Notes under the pieces: generated by a model | What the model was told of the DNA's origin: nothing | The model's database searches: none | What the model saw: only the letters and a program-made list of their open reading frames with translations | Shown: piece by piece, positions 58,807 through 64,000 of the stretch | How the letters are laid out: each line of letters opens with the position of its first letter | Numbering within the stretch: position 1 is the stretch's first letter | Translations under genes and position numbers: made by a program | Assembly: GCF_003173755.1 (NCBI RefSeq) | Contig: NZ_CP029553.1 | Coordinates: 1,017,001-1,081,000 of the forward strand | Length of the DNA stretch: 64,000 bases | Direction: 5' to 3' | Source: Methylobacterium terrae | Lineage (GTDB): Bacteria > Pseudomonadota > Alphaproteobacteria > Rhizobiales > Beijerinckiaceae

Positions 58807-58995
58807 GGGGCAGGAGGCGAGCCGCTGACCGGGATGAACTCCCGCGCCGTCTCGACGTGCCAACCGGATCGGACCGGCCTCATGGGGCTCGGCCATGTCC
58901 GGATTCCCCAGGACGGAGAACCCTCGACGCGCTGGCGCGCGTGCTCGTGCAGCTCGCGGGCGTTGCCGTCGAAGGACGCTGGGATGGCGGGTGAG
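58803..58995 (-). pseudogene. Unidentified coding-like fragment
   Basis: The minus-strand frame ending at 58803 (ASFDGNARELHEHARQRVEG, SWGIRTWPSP, HVETAREFIPVSG) has strong G/C third positions, but no in-frame ATG or ribosome-binding site was found. It may be the 3' end of a truncated gene; the family is not recognised. Confidence 0.35.
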
Positions 58996-59043
58996 CGATT
59001 GCAAACGACACCGCTCCGACCCGGGTGTGAAGCGGGGCGGGCT

Positions 59044-59220
59044 CTACGAGGCGTTTGTCTCGGATGAACCGCCCAAGGCAACCTCACGCGAGGCCATCCT
59101 CTGGTACGATGCAAGCAGAGCCTCCGCCCCCTGCTCATCGAGATCGGCGATGACTACCTGGCTCCCGATAAACACCGTCCAGCGGCCGTCGTAGGTTCTC
59201 TCTTTGCGAACGTCGGGCAT
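59044..59220 (-). CDS. Small hypothetical protein, 58 aa
   Basis: Intact short frame: MPDVRKERTYDGRWTVFIGS, then VVIADLDEQGAEALLASYQR and a Ser-rich end. GAGGAG lies eight bases before ATG 59220, an excellent ribosome-binding site. The YDGRWTVFIGSQVVIADLD segment looks like a beta-meander with a helix after it. No family is recognised. Confidence 0.6.
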   Translation of the reverse strand: MPDVRKERTYDGRWTVFIGSQVVIADLDEQGAEALLASYQRMASREVALGGSSETNAS

Positions 59221-59288
59221 AGCCTGGCTCCTCGTCTCTCAGAGAAACGCCAAGGTGCCGCTTTTGTGCCATCGTTCGCAAGCCGACT

Positions 59289-59471
59289 TTAGCGTCCGGG
59301 CATAGGCCGAAAGTGGGGATCGTAGGCCGTCGCCTGCGCGCGGGCGGAGTCCGGCGCCTGGCGAACGGTACGGTCATGCCGCGGGAAGTGCGGGTCGAAC
59401 GCATCCGCAACCGGCCTGCGGCTCGGCACGGTCTTGGAACTCGCTTCCGCTCGCGCGTGATTTCTCTGCAT
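59289..59471 (-). CDS. Possible small hypothetical protein
   Basis: About 60 aa from ATG 59471, with a duplicated YDPHFRP/FDPHFPR-type motif. Ribosome-binding site weak; the existence of the protein is uncertain. Confidence 0.3.
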   Translation of the reverse strand: MQRNHARAEASSKTVPSRRPVADAFDPHFPRHDRTVRQAPDSARAQATAYDPHFRPMPGR

Positions 59472-59630
59472 CGTCGCCCCCAAACTTATGATGGTCGTAC
59501 CCGTAGATGGTTAGCGATCTCTAATCTGTAGCGGCATCGCCACACTGGTTCAGGACTGGGCGCTCCCATGCCATCGCATCCCAGGCGCAGGACAGGACCG
59601 GGGTGGAAGCGGGGAGGCAGGTCGGGACGG

Positions 59631-59858
59631 TCAACGCGCGATGCCGTCCGTCGTGATCCGGTGCGGCGCTTCCGCGAAGGTCGGATACTGACCCTCGACC
59701 CGCATGTGGAAGGCACCTGCCATCGGCTCGGCGACGAACCACTCCCGGGTGAGGCCATCCTTGACTGCCGGCAGCGCACGGCCCGATCGGCTCGGCGTTG
59801 CGGCAAACCTGTCGCCAGCGAGAGCGTCCGCGCGGTTCTGATGCCCAGAATCAGTCAA
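59631..59858 (-). CDS. Small hypothetical protein, coupled to upstream gene
   Basis: Protein of up to 75 aa. The C-terminal half (GLTREWFVAEPMAGAFHMRV, then FAEAPHRIT) has clear coding codon use. The frame opens at TTG 59858, whose bases overlap the TGA stop of the preceding gene (TTGA), suggesting translational coupling. No family recognised. Confidence 0.45.
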   Translation of the reverse strand: MTDSGHQNRADALAGDRFAATPSRSGRALPAVKDGLTREWFVAEPMAGAFHMRVEGQYPTFAEAPHRITTDGIAR

Positions 59859-60244
59859 CGGTGATCACAGGCGCTCGCGTCTGCCCGGGCACGGGACGCG
59901 CTCGGCGCCTCGCACGACAGGTCGGTCTGCCTGGCACAAGCATCCCCCGATCGCGTCAGCAGGTCGCGCAAGCCGGCCACGAGATCCCGGAGGTTCCACT
60001 GATACTCGTCGGCGACAGCCGGGGTCATGCGGCGTCCATCGCGGATCGATAGAGTGCGTCCGGACGGGGTCTCCACGATCCTCACGTTGCCCTCGCCGAG
60101 GATGGCGCGCAGCCGCGCAAGGTACTGGCTCTCGGACATCCTGCGCGGCTGAAACAGGTAGCGCGCGCCGAAAGGGCGGGTGCGGCGCGGCCGCCCTGAA
60201 TAGTCGCCCCGTCCTCGCATCGTGGTCCTCTTGCCTTCCGCCAT
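59855..60244 (-). CDS. Hypothetical protein
   Basis: Protein of 129 aa from ATG 60244. A basic N-terminus precedes a compact central domain, MSESQYLARLRAILGEGNVR, then GRTLSIRDGRRMTPAVADEY and WNLRDLVAGLRDLLTR. No family recognised. It overlaps the next gene by four bases, forming a two-gene unit. Confidence 0.5.
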   Translation of the reverse strand: MAEGKRTTMRGRGDYSGRPRRTRPFGARYLFQPRRMSESQYLARLRAILGEGNVRIVETPSGRTLSIRDGRRMTPAVADEYQWNLRDLVAGLRDLLTRSGDACARQTDLSCEAPSASRARADASACDHR

Positions 60245-60312
60245 CTTCTCGTCCCGCCGCCTGCCTCAGGCCATCGCCACGCTCCAGACGCGGTACAAGA
60301 CCAAGTCATTCT

Positions 60313-60759
60313 CTATTTCGAGTCGGGGCGGCCTATTCGAAAGAGTGTAAAGCCTGCATGCGGTAGCCGTCCTTCCTGTGCTCCATAGATGTAAAAATGC
60401 TCGCTCGCATTTTTGCATACGCCGCTTCTTATGGCGGTCATCACATCTGGATATTTTAAGAGGTAGAATTTTTCATCTACTGGTATACGATAGGGCAATC
60501 TGCCCTCGAAATATCCGTGCTCGACAAAATGGTCTTTAGCGTTCAGGAAGATTCCCTCTTTTATTGCAGTACCAACATCTTTATATCTATCAAGATACCA
60601 ATTTTCGTCAAAATCAATTTGTTTCAACGCAAATCGAACGATTTCAGAAAATATTTCATCGACGATAACATACTCTCTATTTCCATCTGAGATGCGTTGA
60701 ATCGCGAGATTTTTATTTATACGGGATGAAAATTTCTTACGCTTTTTTAATACTATCAT
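60313..60759 (-). CDS. AT-rich gene for a protein with YLxxYxDV repeats
   Basis: Protein of 148 aa with two copies of a repeat: FDENWYLDRYKDVGTAIKEG with HFVEHGYFEGRLP, and DEKFYLLKYPDVMTAIRSG with HFYIYGAQEGRLP. This W/FYLxxYPDV...HY...G..EGR pattern occurs in cell-surface and glycosyltransferase-associated proteins. Base composition is far more AT-rich than any neighbour, a sign of recent transfer. The function is not known from this domain alone. Confidence 0.65.
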   Translation of the reverse strand: MIVLKKRKKFSSRINKNLAIQRISDGNREYVIVDEIFSEIVRFALKQIDFDENWYLDRYKDVGTAIKEGIFLNAKDHFVEHGYFEGRLPYRIPVDEKFYLLKYPDVMTAIRSGVCKNASEHFYIYGAQEGRLPHAGFTLFRIGRPDSK

Positions 60760-61085
60760 CTGGATTTCCCGTACGTAGCGATAATCTGCGATTTTATAGT
60801 ATATGATTTAAATATCAAAATGAAGAAGATTTCAATAACGGAATTTGCCTCTGCGTTCCAAAATCCTGGCGTGGCATCCAAAAAATCGCCGAGACCAACA
60901 GCGCCGCCGTCTACACCGCATTCCGACGCCGCTTCGGTGTCGTACCCTCGACCGTCGGTTCGCCGGCTGAGCATCCAGCTCACGGCCAACGCCCCCGACC
61001 TGACGCGGTCGATGGCCTCATGTGCAGGGCAAGTGCGACAGGGAACAAGGTTCGGAAAGATCGGACAGGGACGATCGTGTACCAC

Positions 61086-61123
61086 GCTGAATGGCGTCGG
61101 CTCGATCCCGATCGGCCGTTCCC
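61086..61123 (+). repeat. Degenerate copy of the 3' half of tRNA-Gly
   Basis: Matches 27098-27135 of the intact tRNA-Gly at 33 of 38 positions (GCTGAATG and CTCGATCCCGATCG-type blocks), same strand. Mismatches in the acceptor strand would destroy the cloverleaf and the 5' half is absent. It is consistent with an old tRNA attachment-site duplicate. Confidence 0.65.
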
Positions 61124-61214
61124 TCTCGCGCTTCGAGGCGGCAGCCGTTTTTTGATCTGGCATTGACCTGGCGTTCCCCGCCCCTGTTTCGACCGGAGCA
61201 TTCTCGCCGGGCTC

Positions 61215-61420
61215 ACGTCGCCTGGAACGTGAGGACCGGCGCCGTGTCCGCGAGATGGATCGTCGCCGGTACGAATGACGTCGATGGTGACGGCATGTCC
61301 GACCCGACCCGGAGCGACACGACCGGCGGCAGCCGGTGGCTGGCGACCGGGTCGAGCCTCACCGGGAATGCCGCGACGGGGTCGGTCCCGAGGGACTGGA
61401 CGGTCCAGGCGCATGGCTGA
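61215..61420 (+). pseudogene. FG-GAP/VCBS-type repeat remnant
   Basis: The plus frame reads WNVRTGAVSARWIVAGTNDV, DGDGMSDPTRSDTTGGSRW and TGSVPRDWTVQAHG before a stop. The calcium-binding DVDGDGMSD loop is that of FG-GAP/VCBS repeats of large secreted proteins. No start and only one repeat remain. Confidence 0.5.
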
Positions 61421-61525
61421 CATCGGGCCGTGGCGGACGTGCCGTCGTCCCGCTGTGGAGCGTGCCGCTGATGGCGGATGCGGTCCGGCCGGCGCGTGGG
61501 AGGCGAGGCAGGTCGGCGAACCGCG

Positions 61526-62065
61526 TCACGTCGCGGCGAGCGTGATGCCGGCCGGCAGCGGCATGCCGGGCGGGTACCACGCCATCTCGTAATGCGGCGG
61601 CCGGATCGCCGTCACCCGGAAGCCGAGGCGCTCGTACAGGGGACGCGCGTCGGTGCCGTAGATCGGGGTGGACAGGGTGAGGGGCAGGCGCATGCGCTCG
61701 GCCCCGATCTGCAGGCTGCGCACGACGTCGCTGCCGATGCCCTTGCCGCGGGCCGCGGCCAGGATCCCGAGTTCGGAGATGCGCCAGTCGGCCTGGCCGA
61801 GATCGACGGCGAGGCGCCCGACCGCCTGGCCCGTGCGCTCGACGATGAAGTCGAGGTGCTCGGGATACATCGCCTCCAGTCCCGCCCGCAGGGTCCGGTA
61901 TTGCTGCTCGTAGAGCGCCTGAAGGAAGTCGCGGTCGCCCGATGCCCAGGAGAGCCAGGGCCGGGTCTCGACGAAGAGGTCCAGCAGGAAGGCCTGATCC
62001 GCCGGTCGGACGGGGCGTAGGCCCAGGCCTCCGACCAGCGGGATGGAGCCGGCGTAAGCGACCAT
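61526..62065 (-). CDS. GNAT-family N-acetyltransferase
   Basis: Protein of 179 aa with the acetyl-CoA-binding segment ELGILAAARGKGIGSDVVRSL (Q/RxxGxG/A-type loop) and the GNAT beta-bulge region LGFRVT. The substrate is unknown. It lies downstream of a tail-collar protein and a coupled small protein on the same strand, an arrangement seen around phage-tail-like collar genes. Confidence 0.85.
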   Translation of the reverse strand: MVAYAGSIPLVGGLGLRPVRPADQAFLLDLFVETRPWLSWASGDRDFLQALYEQQYRTLRAGLEAMYPEHLDFIVERTGQAVGRLAVDLGQADWRISELGILAAARGKGIGSDVVRSLQIGAERMRLPLTLSTPIYGTDARPLYERLGFRVTAIRPPHYEMAWYPPGMPLPAGITLAAT

Positions 62066-62174
62066 GCGGCGGATGTCCTGCTGCGCGAGCCCGGCGGTTG
62101 CCCGGGTGAGGTGGAACGAGGACGCCCCCGCCCGAGGGGGCGGGAGCGCGGGACGTGGCGGGTCGAGCCGCCGC

Positions 62175-62501
62175 TCAGATGAAGATCACCTGGTAGGCGG
62201 CGGAGCCCGGCGGGAAGCCCACCGGCAGGATGCGCCCGGCATAGAGCGGCCCGAACTCCCCGAGCGCGTCGTGCGACAGCACGCAGTCACCGTCCGGGAA
62301 GCCCTCGGCCGCGTCGGCCGGGCAGGTGAGGACGAGGTCGAACGCCGTCCGGGCGCTCCCCGGCATCGTCGAGCGGGGGTGCTCGACGCAGCGCGCCAGG
62401 GTCACGGCCAGGGTCCGGCCGTCCGGGCCGCGCAGCGCGAACGCCTCGCCCAAAGCCGGGGCGAAGAGCCCGGCGGACAGGGTGGCGAGCGCGGCGGTCA
62501 C
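62175..62501 (-). CDS. Small protein coupled to a tail-collar protein
   Basis: Protein of 108 aa: LFAPALGEAFALRGPDGRT, TLARCVEHPRSTMPGSARTA and FGPLYAGRILPVGFPPGSAA. It resembles small proteins found after tail-collar genes (DUF6916-like; the family name is from memory). It begins at GTG 62501, overlapping the collar gene stop by four bases. It is probably a partner of the collar protein. Confidence 0.7.
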   Translation of the reverse strand: MTAALATLSAGLFAPALGEAFALRGPDGRTLAVTLARCVEHPRSTMPGSARTAFDLVLTCPADAAEGFPDGDCVLSHDALGEFGPLYAGRILPVGFPPGSAAYQVIFI

Positions 62502-63172
62502 GGACGGCTCGGGTAGATGCCGGTCATCGTGATGATGAAGTTCAGCGCCATCGAGGGCTGGAGGTTGGTGAAGGCCTGGCCGGATCCGGTAACGGCGATC
62601 GCCACGGTGCCGCCGGTGACGGTGGAGATGTTGACGTTCTGGGCCGCGGTCGAGGCGTTGCCCGAGACCGTGGCCGCGGCGTCGGCGAGGGCCGTCATGG
62701 CGGTGGCGCCGCCGTAGAACTTCGGGCTGAGGCCCGTATTGGCCAGCACGACGGAGGAGGACGGCGTGCCGGTGCTCGGCGTGCCGGTCGAGGCGTTGAC
62801 CTGGACCTTCAGGGTCCCGGTCTGGGCCGGGATGGTGACGGCCTGGCTGCCGGTCACCGGCGAGAACGTCGCCCCGTGGTTGTGGGGCGGCAGGTTGTTG
62901 AGCCCGAGCGTCGTCGTCTCGCTGCCGACCGTCGTGCCGATGCCGTAATTCGTCGGGCTGCCCGGGAACTGGCCGATACCGATCTGCGTGCGTCCCCGCA
63001 GGTCCGGCAGGGCGAAGCTGCCCTGGTTCATGCTGCCGCCGAAGCTGTTGCCGATCAGCGAATACAACGCCTGGTATTGGTTGATGGAGAGCACCTGGCC
63101 CTGGCAGTTCAGCCAGCCGTTCGGCGCCCAATTGTACGGCACCGTGAAGATCATGCCGGTCATTGCGTCCAT
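62498..63172 (-). CDS. Phage tail collar domain protein (MdpB-like)
   Basis: Protein of 224 aa. The N-terminal tail-collar domain has the usual IFTVPYNWAPNGWLNCQGQV, QALYSLIGNSFGG, FALPDLRGR and LPPHNHG motifs; the C-terminal half is Thr/Ser/Val-rich beta structure. Stand-alone proteins of this type occur outside prophages. It is first of the three-gene set collar, 108-aa protein, GNAT. Confidence 0.88.
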   Translation of the reverse strand: MDAMTGMIFTVPYNWAPNGWLNCQGQVLSINQYQALYSLIGNSFGGSMNQGSFALPDLRGRTQIGIGQFPGSPTNYGIGTTVGSETTTLGLNNLPPHNHGATFSPVTGSQAVTIPAQTGTLKVQVNASTGTPSTGTPSSSVVLANTGLSPKFYGGATAMTALADAAATVSGNASTAAQNVNISTVTGGTVAIAVTGSGQAFTNLQPSMALNFIITMTGIYPSRP

Positions 63173-63856
63173 GAGATCGATTCCCTGACGTTTTCGTGCG
63201 GAACAGACCGATGACGCGAAATCCAGTTGGCCCTGACTCGCGAATCACCCGGCGCTGAGACTGATAAACGACCGCGGTGGTCTCTCGCAAGCGAGTGCAT
63301 GGAAAACATATTTGCGCTACGCGGGCATGAAGCCAGATCATTGCGGCCCGAGATGATCAAGAGCCCGGGATCACGCGCGCTCCAACCCCTCCGTCACGCC
63401 GACCGGACGTTCCGCCGCGCCGGACGGCGGGATGCGGGCCGGGGCGACGATGCCGCATGGGAGATATCCAGGGATGTTCACAAGTTACGGCGTCCGGATG
63501 GCGCAGGGGGCGGGCGGACATATGCAGGAATAGAGATGAAAAGCCATTATCATGCGAGTACGTGCGATTTCTTGGACTCCGCTCGCGCCAGACTGGAAAA
63601 AATTCCCCTATAGGTTGAATTACTGTCTATTATAGAATAAAAATCAACTATCAAAGATATTTTATTATCGTTCAAATTGTTTTCATGGCAAAAATGCCAC
63701 TGATGCGCGAAACGCGTCCTGCCTCCCGGCCGAAGCCCGCAATTCTCCTTTCCTGGTATCGAACCGGCGGGCATCTTGCCGGCGGAGCAGGGACGACGAT
63801 TCACGGCGCGGACGCGCCCGAGATGTGCTCGTCATCGAACGGCGTGGGACCTCCAA
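63173..63856. other. Gene-free stretch with AT-rich segment
   Basis: No supported gene. The part from about 63530 to 63700 is markedly AT-rich and may hold promoters for the collar gene or for the gene starting at 63857. Confidence 0.4.
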
Positions 63857-64000
63857 ATGCCTCAAACACTGATAACACTGACCGGTACGAGCGTTCCTGC
63901 CAACAACGTCTACGATTTCTTCTACGGTCCCACGGGAGGAATTTCGAATACGACGTATCTCGGAACGGTCAATGGCAGCCTCAACGGTGGGACCAGCCCG
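63857..64000 (+). CDS. 5' end of a gene running off the window
   Basis: Open for all 48 codons from ATG 63857: MPQTLITLTGTSVPANNVYD, then FFYGPTGGISNTTYLGTVNG. It is Thr/Gly/Asn-rich and beta-like, suggesting a secreted or repeat-containing surface protein. No signal peptide is visible in this part. The product cannot be named from the fragment. Confidence 0.55.
   Translation, partial: MPQTLITLTGTSVPANNVYDFFYGPTGGISNTTYLGTVNGSLNGGTSP

Noticed and set aside
60756..61163. 135-codon minus-strand frame
   Set aside because: It crosses the tRNA remnant and an AT-rich intergenic stretch and lacks coherent codon use.

Overview
The window is GC-rich alphaproteobacterial chromosome, most likely from a Methylobacterium or Methylorubrum-type member of the Rhizobiales. 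The evidence is the permuted alphaproteobacterial tmRNA gene with tag ANDNFAPVAVAA, the alpha-type SspB beside it, the hflK-hflC-DUF2065-degP order, and strong G/C preference at third codon positions. The genus is an inference.

Positions 1-27135 are dense housekeeping sequence. They hold tolQ-tolR-tolA-tolB (no pal follows), the membrane quality-control set hflK-hflC-DUF2065-degP (minus), thyA-folA (minus), a CPBP membrane protease, the two-piece tmRNA gene ssrA next to its proteolysis adaptor sspB, a cytochrome P450, fumC, two small coupled genes, ygfZ, dihydroorotase, secG, pyrG, a DUF2934 protein, an M23 endopeptidase, bcp, a large AsmA-like protein, and tRNA-Gly(CCC).

Positions 27136 to about 50400 are accessory but partly intact. 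Just after the tRNA lie decayed molybdo-hydroxylase genes fused to a decayed histidine kinase. Next is an eight-gene minus-strand catabolic and transport operon (ribokinase-like kinase, RpiB-like isomerase, family 3 ABC uptake system, beta-hydroxyacid dehydrogenase, FadR-type regulator) with a palindromic operator at the regulator start. It is followed by an AraC-type regulator with a tandem-repeat tail, an RND efflux pair with a PPK2 kinase, and a minus-strand energy/acyl module: pta, ackA, a 165-aa protein, a DUF3141 PhaC-like hydrolase, fabI and an orphan atpC. A 17-bp tandem repeat forms the leader of that module.

Positions 50800-64000 are mostly accessory and heavily eroded. They contain a secreted phospholipase A2-like protein, a second AraC paralogue, several small hypothetical genes, and remnants of IS21, IS630, a phosphoketolase, a SulP STAS domain, an SRAP (YedK) protein and an FG-GAP protein. 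There is also a small inverted-repeat (MITE-like) element, an AT-rich foreign gene, and a phage-tail-collar/coupled protein/GNAT cluster. A double-hairpin repeat occurs three times between 35.8 and 58.2 kb. A degenerate copy of the 3' end of tRNA-Gly sits at 61086-61123 in the same orientation as the intact tRNA at 27.1 kb, so 27.1-61.1 kb may be an old, eroding island. The last gene (63857) runs off the window.
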